IMG/VR virus record: IMGVR_UViG_3300017749_000172
Location: 1-20,981 of that record
Source of the DNA: a virus
Length of the DNA stretch: 20,981 nt
Direction: 5' to 3' (one strand)
A program made the position numbers and the translations under genes. The notes beneath the pieces were generated by a model. That model was not told the DNA's origin, searched no databases, and saw only the letters and a list, made by a program, of their open reading frames with translations. Shown here piece after piece: positions 1-8,924 of this stretch (the stretch's first letter is position 1; the number at the start of each line of letters is the position of its first letter).

Positions 1-1
1 C

Positions 2-673
2 GATGGTTCTATTCGTACCTATCTAAAACATCAATTGACTCAAAGTCAAATTGATACCATGAAGACTAACGAAACACATACTGGTGTTAATAGTTCCAGT
101 AATGCATATCAAAGTCAAGAGTTCAAAGAAGAACAATCATATGTAGTGTTACCCGAATCAGTATTATCAGTAGTACGAATATTTCCTTTCAACGATAAAC
201 ACAACCTCAATATGTTTGACCTTAGATATCAACTAAGATTGAATGATGTATATGACCTAACTGCAACTAATGTATTGTACTACGAACAAGTGCAACAACA
301 CATCAGTCTATTAGACCATATGTTAGTGGGTGAAATACCTATAAGATATAAACAAGTTACTAACAGGTTATACCTAGATATGGATAAAGATTCTGTTACT
401 GCTGGTGAGTTTATCTTGATTGAGTGTTTTAGAAAACTAGACCCTACGACTTATACAGACATATACAATGACATGTGGTTAAAAAGATATACAACTGCAT
501 TAGTTAAATATCAATGGGGTTCAAACCTTTCCAAATTCGGTGGGATGCAATTGCCTGGCGGAGTTGAGTTAAACGGAAATGAAATAATGACACAAGCACA
601 GGAGGAGATTCGAAGACTAGAAGAGGAATCAAGATTGAACTATGAATTACCTCCTATAGATATGATAGGTTAA
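2..673 (+). CDS. 13: Neck protein gp13 (5' partial)
   Basis: Head-completion/neck protein that, with gp14, forms the collar joining the filled head to the tail. The frame is open from base 2 to the TAA at 671-673 (223 codons), so the gene starts left of the window. The TTG at 35 and the ATG at 59 are internal codons, not starts. T4 gp13 is about 309 residues, so roughly the last two-thirds is present. The visible part has a polar linker, a mixed alpha/beta middle (around FNDKHNLNMFDLRYQL) and a charged C-terminal helix rich in Glu and Arg. I recognise it mainly from its position directly before gp14-gp15-gp16-gp17 and from general resemblance, not from a catalytic motif. The next gene starts 3 bases after the stop, so the two are co-transcribed. 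Confidence 0.82.
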   Translation, partial: DGSIRTYLKHQLTQSQIDTMKTNETHTGVNSSSNAYQSQEFKEEQSYVVLPESVLSVVRIFPFNDKHNLNMFDLRYQLRLNDVYDLTATNVLYYEQVQQHISLLDHMLVGEIPIRYKQVTNRLYLDMDKDSVTAGEFILIECFRKLDPTTYTDIYNDMWLKRYTTALVKYQWGSNLSKFGGMQLPGGVELNGNEIMTQAQEEIRRLEEESRLNYELPPIDMIG

Positions 674-675
674 TT

Positions 676-1545
676 ATGCCAACAAATGTATTTTTCAATC
701 ATGCAGTATCGTCTGAACAACACCTGTATGAAGACTTAGTTGTTGAGTCACTTAGAATGTATGGTCACAACATCTACTATCTTCCTAGGGAGATAATAGA
801 AGAAGACACCATTTTAGGAGAAGATGTTGCATCAAAATTTGGAGATGCATATGAGATTGAAGCATATCTAGAAAACGTAGAAGGATTTGAAGGAGAAGGA
901 GACTTATATTCTAAGTTTGGTGTAGAGATAAGAGACCAAGCAACCTTTGTGATTGCACTTAGAACATGGGAAAGATTCGTATCTCTAGATAATAACCTCA
1001 CCTCATCATTCAGACCAAACGAAGGTGATGTAATACACTTCCCTCTCAGTGGTTCTTTATTTGAAATTAAGTTTGTTGAACATGAAGACCCATTCTATCA
1101 AGTCGGTAAGCTCTTTGTATTCAAGTGTAGATGTGAATTATTTGAATATAGAGGAGAAGATTTTGACACTGGTACTAATGCAGACTTGGTTGAAGCAGAA
1201 AGAACATACACTATAAGTGCAACAATGACTGCTGGTTCAGGAGACTCAGGTAATTACACAGAAAATGAAGAACTTAAGATTGGTGATAATGTTATTGGTG
1301 AAGTGTCTACATATAAAAGGTCTAACAGAACTCTTACAATCATACACAACAATACACCACTTGCAGTGGGTGACAGATTAGTAGGTGCAGTGTCAGGTGC
1401 AACTAGACAGATACAAACAATTACCGATGCACTTGATATGCCAAATGACCCGAATGCACAAAATAAAGAATTCGAAGATGCAGCTGATAATTACATAGAC
1501 TTCAGTGAAACAAACCCTTTCGGTGAGATAGGAAATAATAGTTAA
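676..1545 (+). CDS. 14: Neck protein gp14
   Basis: Second neck/head-closure protein and partner of gp13 at the head-tail junction. It is 289 residues against about 256 in T4. The N-terminal part (residues 1-165: FFNHAVSSEQHLYEDLVVESLRM, then an RTWERFVSLDN region) looks like the family core. Note that the first stretch is quoted only as a landmark. Residues about 194-250 form a beta-rich, Gly/Asp-containing segment (KIGDNVIGEV, then PLAVGDRLVGAVSG) that looks like an added module, followed by an acidic Asn-rich tail. The ATG at 676 lies 3 bases after the gp13 stop, with a weak AGG upstream. Identity rests on order plus fold character. A similar module appears in gp15 and gp18 of this window. 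Confidence 0.83.
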   Translation: MPTNVFFNHAVSSEQHLYEDLVVESLRMYGHNIYYLPREIIEEDTILGEDVASKFGDAYEIEAYLENVEGFEGEGDLYSKFGVEIRDQATFVIALRTWERFVSLDNNLTSSFRPNEGDVIHFPLSGSLFEIKFVEHEDPFYQVGKLFVFKCRCELFEYRGEDFDTGTNADLVEAERTYTISATMTAGSGDSGNYTENEELKIGDNVIGEVSTYKRSNRTLTIIHNNTPLAVGDRLVGAVSGATRQIQTITDALDMPNDPNAQNKEFEDAADNYIDFSETNPFGEIGNNS

Positions 1546-1547
1546 TC

Positions 1548-2582
1548 ATGTTTACATATTTTTACAATGAAACAATAAGACGTTCAGTATCTGTGTTTGG
1601 TACCATGTTTAATAATATCACAGTTAAACAGACTAAATCAGATGGGACAGTTGTAAACAGTATTAAAGTTCCTTTGTCGTATGGTCAAAGACAGAAGTTC
1701 TTACAGAGATTAAAAGAAGAACCCGATTTGAATGACAACTTAAGAAGTGCAATATCACTTCCTAGAATGGGATTTGAAGTCAGTGGTTTCACCTACGACC
1801 AAAATAGACAACAAAATAAACTTATCCGTTCCACTAAAACTACTATGGAGTCAGATAATGTTAGTAGAAAGTTTCAATATCAACCCACACCATATGATAT
1901 AAACTTTACACTATCCATCTATGCAAAGAACATGACAGATGGTTTACAAATAGTAGAACAAATACTACCGTATTTTCAACCCGAATATACGGTTGCAATG
2001 AAAATGATTGATGATATGTCAGAAGTAAGAGACGTACCTATCATTTTAACAGGTGTAAATATGGACGACCAATTCGAAGGGTCGTTTGAAGACAAGAGAG
2101 TAATTAACTTTACTCTAGATTTTACAATGAAAACTTATTTCTTTGGCCCAGTATATAAAGGTAAAGTTATTACTAAGGTTAGAGAGAAAACATTTATAAA
2201 TGATGGAAGACATGGTTTCACATCATCAGAACTTACTACATCAGGCATCGTAAAGGACGTTAAGTTTTACGAACCAGCATTTGAAGGAACAGTTGCAAGT
2301 GCAGTGTCTAATAACACTACAGTGACTTTCTCAGCTGCAATAGATAGTAATGTATCTGTAAATGATACTATGGAAGGTTCATCTACTAATCCCGACCCAA
2401 CAGTCTCTTCTATAGCAGGAGACAGACTGTCTGTAGTGGTTTCTAGTAACGTTACTTTGTCCCAAGGTGATAAAGTATACTTCACAGGAAGTGCATCTGC
2501 AGAGGACAATTATGTTATATCAGAAGATGTATCATTCTTTGATGAGGGATATGGTGGTAATGAAGCTTCAACCACAGACTAG
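1548..2582 (+). CDS. 15: Tail sheath stabiliser / tail completion protein gp15
   Basis: In T4, gp15 forms the hexameric ring that caps the contractile sheath and tube and docks the tail to the neck. The protein is 344 residues against 272 in T4. The core (about 1-240) holds the family-like stretch LPRMGFEVSGFTYDQNRQQN and a long beta region (PTPYDINFTLSIYAKNMTDG). Residues about 245-318 are an extra Ser/Thr/Val-rich beta module ending LSQGDKVYFTGS, then an acidic tail with YGGNE. The extension explains the excess length over T4. It starts 3 bases after gp14 with an AGGA upstream, inside the same run of genes. Confidence 0.86.
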   Translation: MFTYFYNETIRRSVSVFGTMFNNITVKQTKSDGTVVNSIKVPLSYGQRQKFLQRLKEEPDLNDNLRSAISLPRMGFEVSGFTYDQNRQQNKLIRSTKTTMESDNVSRKFQYQPTPYDINFTLSIYAKNMTDGLQIVEQILPYFQPEYTVAMKMIDDMSEVRDVPIILTGVNMDDQFEGSFEDKRVINFTLDFTMKTYFFGPVYKGKVITKVREKTFINDGRHGFTSSELTTSGIVKDVKFYEPAFEGTVASAVSNNTTVTFSAAIDSNVSVNDTMEGSSTNPDPTVSSIAGDRLSVVVSSNVTLSQGDKVYFTGSASAEDNYVISEDVSFFDEGYGGNEASTTD

Positions 2583-2591
2583 TGAAAAATT

Positions 2592-3014
2592 ATGACAGAC
2601 AATGTTGACGATAAATTAAATCAAGTATTAGATATAAACACGGACATGAAGAAGGACTTAAAGAAAGTCCCTACAGTCCGTACAGACCTCTCTAAGGAGT
2701 CTTTAGAGACAGACTATAGATATGCAAGGGAAAATCTTTACGACCTTGTAGAGAGGGGACAGGATGCATTAGACGGTATCCTAGACCTATCTAAAGAGAT
2801 GGAGAATCCTCGTGCATATGAAGTGGCAGGACAGATACTTAAAACCACCTCAGAGATTGCAGAAAAACTTTTAGACCTTCAGGTCAAAATGAAAAGTATC
2901 AACAAAGAAGAAATTGCAAAAGAAGGTGATACTCATAATCACTTATACGTTGGGTCAACATCAGACTTACAAAAATATTTGAAGAAAAACAAACATGGTA
3001 AATACGAAGAATGA
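2592..3014 (+). CDS. 16: Small terminase subunit gp16
   Basis: Small terminase, which recognises or regulates DNA for packaging and stimulates the gp17 motor. It is 140 residues against 164 in T4. The central region (about 45-110: YRYARENLYDLVERGQDALD onward) is strongly helical with heptad spacing, as expected for the oligomerising core of T4-type gp16. The C-terminus is Lys-rich (KKNKHGKYEE). The start has no clear Shine-Dalgarno, only AGTGAAAA. The last 20 bases overlap the gp17 start, a typical gp16/gp17 translational coupling. Assignment comes from position, size and helical pattern. Confidence 0.82.
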   Translation: MTDNVDDKLNQVLDINTDMKKDLKKVPTVRTDLSKESLETDYRYARENLYDLVERGQDALDGILDLSKEMENPRAYEVAGQILKTTSEIAEKLLDLQVKMKSINKEEIAKEGDTHNHLYVGSTSDLQKYLKKNKHGKYEE

Positions 3015-4584
3015 AGGTTATCTAGGTAACACTCAAATCAAACGTGCAAACGTTGAGACGAAGTATACCAAAGAAGAACTAGACGAATATCTCAAGTGTC
3101 AACAAGACCCTTGTTATTTTATTGAATCTTATACACAGATTATCTCTCTTGATGAGGGTATGGTTCCTTTTAAGTTACGTGGATATCAAGAAAGTTTAAT
3201 AACACATTATAATGAAGAAAGATTCAGTATAGTACTTGCATCGAGACAAAGTGGTAAGTCTATTACGTCTTGTGCATATTTACTATGGTATCTATTGTTT
3301 ACACCCGAAGTTACAGTAGCTGTTCTTGCAAACAAAGGTGCAATTGCAAGAGAGATGGTTGCAAGGATAACTACTATGTTAGAATCTGTTCCTTTCTTTT
3401 TACAGCCTGGGGTTAAGATTCTAAACAAAGGTAATATAGAATTTGGTAATGATAGTAAACTAGTTGCAGCTGCAACATCATCATCATCAATTCGTGGACT
3501 TTCTATTAATATGTTGTACCTAGATGAGTTTGCATTCGTTGAAAATGCAGAAGAGTTCTACACTGCAACATATCCCGTGGTTACTTCAGGTAGAGATTCT
3601 AAGGTAATTATCACTTCTACTGCAAACGGTGTGGGTAATATGTTCCACAAAATATATGAAAGTGCAACTGTAGGTGAATCAGAATACAAATCGTTTCTGA
3701 TAAACTGGTATGATGTTCCAGGCCGTGATGAAGAATGGAAGAAACAAACTATTGCAAACACTTCTGAGTTACAGTTTCAACAAGAGTATGGTAATAGTTT
3801 CTTAGGAACGGGTAATACACTTATTGCATCTGATACACTGTTAGGATTACGTTCATCAAATCCTATCTGGCACAAGGAAGGTTTTAGTGTTTATAAAAAG
3901 CCAGAGAAGACTCACACCTATATATGTACTGTAGATGTATCGAAAGGGAGAGGTTTTGACTATTCAACCTTTACAATTTTCGATGTATCCACTGAACCAT
4001 TTGAACAGGTTGCAGTATATAGAGACAATATGATATCTCCATTACTGTATCCCGATGTAATTGCAAAATATTGTTCACACTATAACACTGCATTAGTGAT
4101 TATAGAAAACAATGCAGAGGGAGCTGTGGTTGCACAACAGATGCATTATGATTTAGAATATGATAATGTATTCGTTCAGGGTGGTTTAAGATTAGAAGAC
4201 ATCGGGGTAACAATGACCCGAAAGATTAAAAGAATAGGAACTTCTACACTTAAGGAAGTGTTAGAAGAAAATAAATTGAAAATTTGTGATAGGGAGTTGA
4301 TAAAAGAACTCTTAACTTATGTGAATAAAGGAATGTCTTTTGAAGCAGATAGAGGTTATCATGATGATTTAGTTATGAATTGTGTGGTGTTTAGTTGGTT
4401 TTTAACAACTCAATTTTTTGAACACCTAACAAACAATAAAGTTAAAGACTTACTATACGCAGGACAACAACAGGAAATATATGACGATGTCTTACCAGTA
4501 GGAGTTTTTGGAGAACTGGATAAAGAGTCTCACTCATTTGTAGACACGAGTGGAGACCGATGGTATTTACAAGAGAACGACTAA
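2995..4584 (+). CDS. 17: Large terminase subunit gp17 (packaging ATPase/nuclease)
   Basis: Motor that pumps DNA into the prohead through the portal and cuts the concatemer at the ends of headful packaging. It is 529 residues (T4 610). The N-terminal ATPase shows Walker A SRQSGKS at 83-89, Walker B MLYLDEF with D177/E178, and coupling motif STANG at 208-212. The C-terminal RNase H-like nuclease shows the expected acidic residues: D314 in TVDVSKGRGFD, E371 in VIIENNAEG and D457/D458 in YHDDLVMN. The T4 nuclease triad is Asp-Glu-Asp, so the enzyme looks intact. It begins inside the end of gp16. After its stop comes a 59-base gap with a late promoter for gp18. Confidence 0.97.
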   Translation: MVNTKNEGYLGNTQIKRANVETKYTKEELDEYLKCQQDPCYFIESYTQIISLDEGMVPFKLRGYQESLITHYNEERFSIVLASRQSGKSITSCAYLLWYLLFTPEVTVAVLANKGAIAREMVARITTMLESVPFFLQPGVKILNKGNIEFGNDSKLVAAATSSSSIRGLSINMLYLDEFAFVENAEEFYTATYPVVTSGRDSKVIITSTANGVGNMFHKIYESATVGESEYKSFLINWYDVPGRDEEWKKQTIANTSELQFQQEYGNSFLGTGNTLIASDTLLGLRSSNPIWHKEGFSVYKKPEKTHTYICTVDVSKGRGFDYSTFTIFDVSTEPFEQVAVYRDNMISPLLYPDVIAKYCSHYNTALVIIENNAEGAVVAQQMHYDLEYDNVFVQGGLRLEDIGVTMTRKIKRIGTSTLKEVLEENKLKICDRELIKELLTYVNKGMSFEADRGYHDDLVMNCVVFSWFLTTQFFEHLTNNKVKDLLYAGQQQEIYDDVLPVGVFGELDKESHSFVDTSGDRWYLQEND

Positions 4585-4595
4585 GTTCAAAAAAA

Positions 4596-4603
4596 TATAA
4601 ATA
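4596..4603 (+). promoter_or_regulatory. Late promoter octamer before gp18
   Basis: Exact TATAAATA, the T4 late-promoter sequence recognised by gp55-RNA polymerase. It sits in the 59-base gap between gp17 and gp18, 40 bases before the gp18 ATG. The predicted leader carries AGGAG at 4633-4637, 6 bases before the start. Confidence 0.85.
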
Positions 4604-4643
4604 CATTAAAAGAATTGACTAAGGTCGCAAAAAGGAGAAAAAT

Positions 4644-6650
4644 ATGGCATTTCAAGTATCACCAGGCGTACAGGTTAAAGAAGTTGACCTTACAAATGTA
4701 GTACCTGCAGTAGCAGGGACAAGTGGTGCATTTGCTGGAACTTTTTCATGGGGCCCAGTTGATGAGGTTGTAACCGTATCAGGTCAACAAGAGTTAGTAG
4801 AGGTTTTTAATTCACCAGCAAATAATAACGCAGGTGCAGAAGATTTCTTTACTGCAGAGGGTTTCCTAAGATATGGTTCATCATTAAGAGTAGTTAGAGT
4901 TAACTCAACAAACCTTGCAAACGCAAACGCTTCTTCAACCGCTTCACAAATTATTAAGAACGGTTCAGAATACATAGAGTCTTACAGAGACTTGAGTAAT
5001 TCAGGAAGTGTTGGAGCATATGTTGCTAAGTTCGCAGGTGCATTGGGTAATTCATTAAGTGTTCATGTTTGTGCATCTTCAAATGCATGGCAGGAAGCTT
5101 CAGCAGGTAACACAACTGCAGACAACGCTCTAAATGCAACGTCTATCACTGGTGTCACAAACGCATCAACACTATTTGTTGTTGGTGACGTTATCGTGTT
5201 TGACAATCACACTCAAGAGTATAAAGTAACTGCAGTAGCAGGAACTTCACTAACTATTGAAGCACTTAACCAACCAGCTGGAACAGGTTTAACATCTGCA
5301 GTTGATGGTTCAGGTTCAGGTGCAGCAGTAGGTATTACTCGTAAGTGGGAATGGCAATCATATTTTGAAAAAGCACCTGGCACATCTGCACTAGCAGCTG
5401 CTAATGGTTCATCTAACGATGAAATTCATATAGTAATCGTAGACGAAGACGGAGATATATCAGGAACTAAAAATACAGTTCTTGAATCATATGGATTTGT
5501 TTCATTAGCATCAGACGCAAAAAATTTAAACGGAGATTCAAACTTTTACAGAGATGTATTAGAGAGAGACTCACAATGGGTATATGTTACTTCACACTTG
5601 GCAGCAATTGTGTCAAACACAAGTACTATATACACATCTTCATCTTTAGGTTCAAATAACCTAACACCCGACTTACCACAGAAAACAGCATTCGGTGCTG
5701 GTAATGATGGTAACCTTCCTACAGCAGGACAAAAGTACGGTGCATGGCAAGACCATTTCGAAGATGGAGAAACATCAGACATTTCATTCCTTATCGTAGG
5801 TTCAACAAGAACTGATAACGGAAGTGGAACAGAACAAGATACCCTTGCAGATTGGACAACAATCGTTAATCAGGGTATATTGGTTTGTGAAAAACGTAAG
5901 GATTGTCTATTATTAGCATCACCAAGAAGAGCATCAGTTGTTAACGTTTCATCAGAAGCGACCCAATTGTCAAACGTACTAGCAGACGTTAATACTGCAT
6001 CAAGTTCTTCATTCTGTGTCTTTGACTCAGGTTGGTTATATGTCTATGATAAGTACAATGATAGATACGTTTATGTTCCTGCTAACGGACACACAGGTGG
6101 AATTATGGCAAGGTCAGACTTATTGAATGACCCATGGTTCTCACCAGCAGGTTTCAACAGAGGACAATACCTAGGAGTAACCAAACTTGCATTTAATCCT
6201 AAGAAGGCATCAAGAGATGACTTGTATAGAGCAAGAGTTAATCCAGTGGTAACATTCCCTGGCCAAGGAACCGTGTTGTTTGGAGATAAAACAGGACTAA
6301 CACAACCATCAGCGTTCGATAGAATTAACGTACGAAGACTATTCATCGTATTAGAGAAAGCAATTTCAGCAGCAGCTAAAGGTAGACTCTTTGAATTCAA
6401 TGACGGATTCACAAGAGCTCAGTTTAGAAGTGCAATTGAACCTTTCCTAAGAGATGTTAAAAATAGAAAAGGTATTTACGACTTCTCAGTAGTATGTGAT
6501 GAGTCTAACAATACTGATTCGGTGGTAGATAGAAATGAGTTTGTCGCATCTATCTTCATTAAACCAGCTAAATCTATTAATTTCATCACTCTTAACTTCG
6601 TGGCTGCAAGGTCAGGTGTTGAGTTTGAAGAACTTTATGGTGCAATCTAA
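4644..6650 (+). CDS. 18: Tail sheath protein gp18
   Basis: Contractile sheath subunit that polymerises around the gp19 tube and shortens during injection. It is 668 residues (T4 659). The N-terminus FQVSPGVQVKEVDLTN is the classic sheath opening, followed by GTFSWGPVDEV. The C-terminal domain has RDLYRARVNPV-like residues, FGDKTGLTQPSAFDRINVRR and the conserved end SINFITLNFVAARSGVEFEE. Residues about 165-215 contain a Val/Thr-rich beta insert (VVGDVIVFDNHTQEYKVTAV) similar in style to modules in gp14 and gp15. This insert lies in the outward-facing part of the sheath fold by analogy with T4. Its own late promoter and an AGGAG suit the very high expression expected. Confidence 0.95.
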   Translation: MAFQVSPGVQVKEVDLTNVVPAVAGTSGAFAGTFSWGPVDEVVTVSGQQELVEVFNSPANNNAGAEDFFTAEGFLRYGSSLRVVRVNSTNLANANASSTASQIIKNGSEYIESYRDLSNSGSVGAYVAKFAGALGNSLSVHVCASSNAWQEASAGNTTADNALNATSITGVTNASTLFVVGDVIVFDNHTQEYKVTAVAGTSLTIEALNQPAGTGLTSAVDGSGSGAAVGITRKWEWQSYFEKAPGTSALAAANGSSNDEIHIVIVDEDGDISGTKNTVLESYGFVSLASDAKNLNGDSNFYRDVLERDSQWVYVTSHLAAIVSNTSTIYTSSSLGSNNLTPDLPQKTAFGAGNDGNLPTAGQKYGAWQDHFEDGETSDISFLIVGSTRTDNGSGTEQDTLADWTTIVNQGILVCEKRKDCLLLASPRRASVVNVSSEATQLSNVLADVNTASSSSFCVFDSGWLYVYDKYNDRYVYVPANGHTGGIMARSDLLNDPWFSPAGFNRGQYLGVTKLAFNPKKASRDDLYRARVNPVVTFPGQGTVLFGDKTGLTQPSAFDRINVRRLFIVLEKAISAAAKGRLFEFNDGFTRAQFRSAIEPFLRDVKNRKGIYDFSVVCDESNNTDSVVDRNEFVASIFIKPAKSINFITLNFVAARSGVEFEELYGAI

Positions 6651-6660
6651 GGAGTAAACA

Positions 6661-7158
6661 ATGGCAAGTATAGACAGTTTTAAAGCACAATTACTCGGTG
6701 GAGGCCCAAGAGCAAATAGATTTAAGGTTTTCCTACCTAGGTCAGGTGGTAAGATTGAGTTCCTTTGTAAGGCAGCTCAGATACCAGCATCAACTATCCC
6801 AGCATTTGAGGTGAACTTTAGAGGTTCAAAACTTAAAATCGCAGGTGATAGAACATTTGAAGATTGGACTGTTTCAATCATCAATGATGTGGAGTTCTCT
6901 GCAAGAACAGCTCTAGAAGCATGGCAGAGAGATATCCAAGAACTAGATTCAGGAGAAGGTTTAACATCACTAGATTATCTATTAGATAGGGCTTTCGTTG
7001 AACAATTAAACAAAGACGATACTGTGTTGGCAAGATATGAGTTCTTCAACATGTTCCCTAACAATATTGGTGAAATCGCATTAGATTACGATACAACCGA
7101 CCAGTTGGAGACATTTGATGTCACATTCTCATATTCACACTGGCAGAGAGTCGTTTAA
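6661..7158 (+). CDS. 19: Tail tube protein gp19
   Basis: Subunit of the rigid inner tail tube through which DNA passes. It is 165 residues, close to T4's 163. The tube-family pattern is clear: an N-terminal FKVFLP strand, the conserved EFLCKAAQIPASTIPAFEV stretch, a central AWQRDIQEL helix, and a C-terminal strand TFDVTFSYSHWQR. AGGAG at 6650-6654 lies 6 bases before the ATG. Only 10 bases separate it from gp18, so it belongs to the sheath transcript. A hairpin and a new late promoter follow before gp20. Confidence 0.94.
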   Translation: MASIDSFKAQLLGGGPRANRFKVFLPRSGGKIEFLCKAAQIPASTIPAFEVNFRGSKLKIAGDRTFEDWTVSIINDVEFSARTALEAWQRDIQELDSGEGLTSLDYLLDRAFVEQLNKDDTVLARYEFFNMFPNNIGEIALDYDTTDQLETFDVTFSYSHWQRVV

Positions 7159-7168
7159 TTTAGAAGGA

Positions 7169-7204
7169 TTATACTCCCCTAGACACATGTTTCGGGGAGT
7201 ATAA
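7169..7204 (+). other. 11-bp hairpin overlapping a late promoter
   Basis: Perfect inverted repeat: TTATACTCCCC at 7169-7179 pairs with GGGGAGTATAA at 7194-7204, with a 14-base loop. It lies between gp19 and gp20. The right arm runs into the TATAAATA octamer at 7200-7207. No T-run follows, so it is not a standard intrinsic terminator. It may partly stop or protect the gp18-gp19 transcript end, or influence promoter use. Confidence 0.7.
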
Positions 7205-7207
7205 ATA
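7200..7207 (+). promoter_or_regulatory. Late promoter octamer before gp20
   Basis: Exact TATAAATA. Its 5' half is part of the hairpin arm. Only 8 bases (TATATATT) separate it from the gp20 ATG at 7216 and there is no Shine-Dalgarno between. A transcript starting at the usual distance would have almost no leader. Confidence 0.72.
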
Positions 7208-7215
7208 TATATATT

Positions 7216-8739
7216 ATGGAATTATTTGGATTCGAGATAACTCGTAAAACAGAAACACAACAGGGGAAAGAGAAAATCTCAGCCCCTTCATTCGTACCAC
7301 CAGTTGAGGATGACGGAACACCCGTTATTCAACAACAAGCAGGGTATGTCTCAGGTGCAGCTTATGGTGCATATGTGGACATGGAAGGTGGTATCAAAAA
7401 TGAGGTTGACCTCATTAGAAGGTATCGTGAAGTATCATTGATACCCGAATGTGACTCTGCTATTGAAGACATTGTCAACGAGTGTATCACTTCTGATGTC
7501 AAGGATAATATAGTATCACTTGATTTGGGTAAAGTAAAGTTGACTGCAAGTATAAAGTCAAAGATACAAGAAGAATTTGATTATCTTCTACACCTAATGA
7601 AGTTCCCTCAGAACTCTCATGAACTATTCAGAAAATGGTACGTTGATGGAAGAATATACTTCCATAAAGTCGTGGACAAAAATAATGTCAAGAAAGGTAT
7701 TGTGGACTTGAGAAACATCGACCCTCTCAAAATTAAGAAGGTCAGAAACGTTGAGAAAGAAAAAGACGCAAAAACCAAAATCGAAAAGATTAAGAAAGTT
7801 GAAGAGTTCTTTATGTTCAATGATAAAGGATTCAACAAGACAGGTACCAGTGATGGTACAACTATGAGGATTGCACCCGAGGCAGTAACATATACAACAT
7901 CGGGACTATTAGACTATAGTAAAAATGTAGTGATAGGATATCTTCATAAAGCATTGAAGACTGCAAATCAGTTATCAATGATGGAGGATGCACTTGTAAT
8001 ATACAGAATCACAAGAGCTCCTGAGAGAAGAATTTATTACATTGATGTAGGTAACCTTCCGAAAGCAAAAGCAGAACAGTACCTTGCAGATGTGATGAAC
8101 AAGTATAGAAATAAACTTGTTTACAATGCAGCTACAGGGGAAATCAAAGACGACAGAAAACATATGTCGATGATGGAAGATTACTGGTTACCACGTAGAG
8201 AAGGTGGTAGAGGTACAGAGATAACAACTTTGCCTGGCGGTCAGAACCTTGCAGAGATTGAAGATGTTGAATACTTTAAGAAGAAGTTATACAAGTCTTT
8301 AAGTGTACCAATATCTAGATTAGAATCCGATGCTGGTTTCTCTCTAGGAAGAGCATCAGAGATTAATAGGGATGAACTTAAATTTAACAAGTTCACCAAC
8401 AGACTTCAAATGAAGTTTTCTAGATGTTTCACTGATATCCTAAGGACTCAGTTGATACTAAAGAACATAATGAAACCCGATGAATTTGACGGTGTTTCAG
8501 ATTTTATTAAGTATGATTTTGCATCAGACAACCACTTTACAGAGTTGAAAGATTCAGAAATCATAAGAGAGAGGATTGACACTATGCAGAATATGTCAGA
8601 ACTCGTAGGTAAATATTACTCTATCGATTATGTTAGAAAGAATATTCTCATGCAATCAGAACAAGAAATTGAGAAAATTAATAAACAGATAGAGTCAGAA
8701 AAAGAATTAGGTCTTTACGGAGATGACGAGGAGTACTAA
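7216..8739 (+). CDS. 20: Portal protein gp20
   Basis: Dodecameric portal at the unique head vertex. It nucleates prohead assembly, is the channel used by gp17, and later docks the neck. It is 507 residues (T4 524). Family features are the N-terminal VDLIRRYREVSLIPECDSAI region, RAPERRIYYIDVGNLPK, the TTLPGGQNLAEIEDVEYF segment and SVPISRLESDAGFSLGRASE, all typical of gp20, which is widely used as a marine myovirus marker. The C-terminus is a charged helix. The start at 7216 has no Shine-Dalgarno, only the promoter box immediately upstream. Its stop overlaps the next start (TAATG). Confidence 0.96.
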   Translation: MELFGFEITRKTETQQGKEKISAPSFVPPVEDDGTPVIQQQAGYVSGAAYGAYVDMEGGIKNEVDLIRRYREVSLIPECDSAIEDIVNECITSDVKDNIVSLDLGKVKLTASIKSKIQEEFDYLLHLMKFPQNSHELFRKWYVDGRIYFHKVVDKNNVKKGIVDLRNIDPLKIKKVRNVEKEKDAKTKIEKIKKVEEFFMFNDKGFNKTGTSDGTTMRIAPEAVTYTTSGLLDYSKNVVIGYLHKALKTANQLSMMEDALVIYRITRAPERRIYYIDVGNLPKAKAEQYLADVMNKYRNKLVYNAATGEIKDDRKHMSMMEDYWLPRREGGRGTEITTLPGGQNLAEIEDVEYFKKKLYKSLSVPISRLESDAGFSLGRASEINRDELKFNKFTNRLQMKFSRCFTDILRTQLILKNIMKPDEFDGVSDFIKYDFASDNHFTELKDSEIIRERIDTMQNMSELVGKYYSIDYVRKNILMQSEQEIEKINKQIESEKELGLYGDDEEY

Positions 8740-8924
8740 TGAGTAATGTAAAAGAAATTGTTAATGGAATAGAACGTGGTGAATTAAATGATGCAAGAGA
8801 ACTCATCAATCAGACACTTAGTCAGAAAGCTGCAGAAGTGGTTGATATGAAAAGAGTCGAACAATCTATGGATTGGATGAATGCATCTGAAAATCAAGAA
8901 GTACCATTAGAGTCAGAAGACTAA
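8739..8924 (+). CDS. 67: Prohead core protein gp67
   Basis: Small internal scaffold protein of the prohead (PIP in T4), cut by gp21 during maturation. It is 61 residues against 80 in T4. The pattern of an amphipathic N-terminal helix (IVNGIERGELNDARELINQT) followed by an acidic tail (EVPLESED) resembles T4 gp67, which has IEAIKSNDLVAARKL then a long acidic run. The tail is much shorter here. GAGGAG at 8728-8733 is a good ribosome site. Start and stop overlap its neighbours by one base on both sides (TAATG twice), so gp20-67-next gene are tightly coupled. Confidence 0.75.
   Translation: MSNVKEIVNGIERGELNDARELINQTLSQKAAEVVDMKRVEQSMDWMNASENQEVPLESED

Noticed and set aside
35-673. gp13 starting at TTG 35
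   Set aside because: The same frame is open to the left edge and upstream codons look like the same protein, so the gene is cut by the window and does not start here.
6071-6412. 113-residue open frame on the minus strand
   Set aside because: It lies wholly inside the conserved C-terminal domain of the sheath gene, with no recognisable motif or ribosome site.
7169-7204. Hairpin after gp19 as an intrinsic terminator
   Set aside because: The stem is strong, but the bases after it are AAATATATATATT with no T-run, and they form a late promoter. It is kept as a structural element only.
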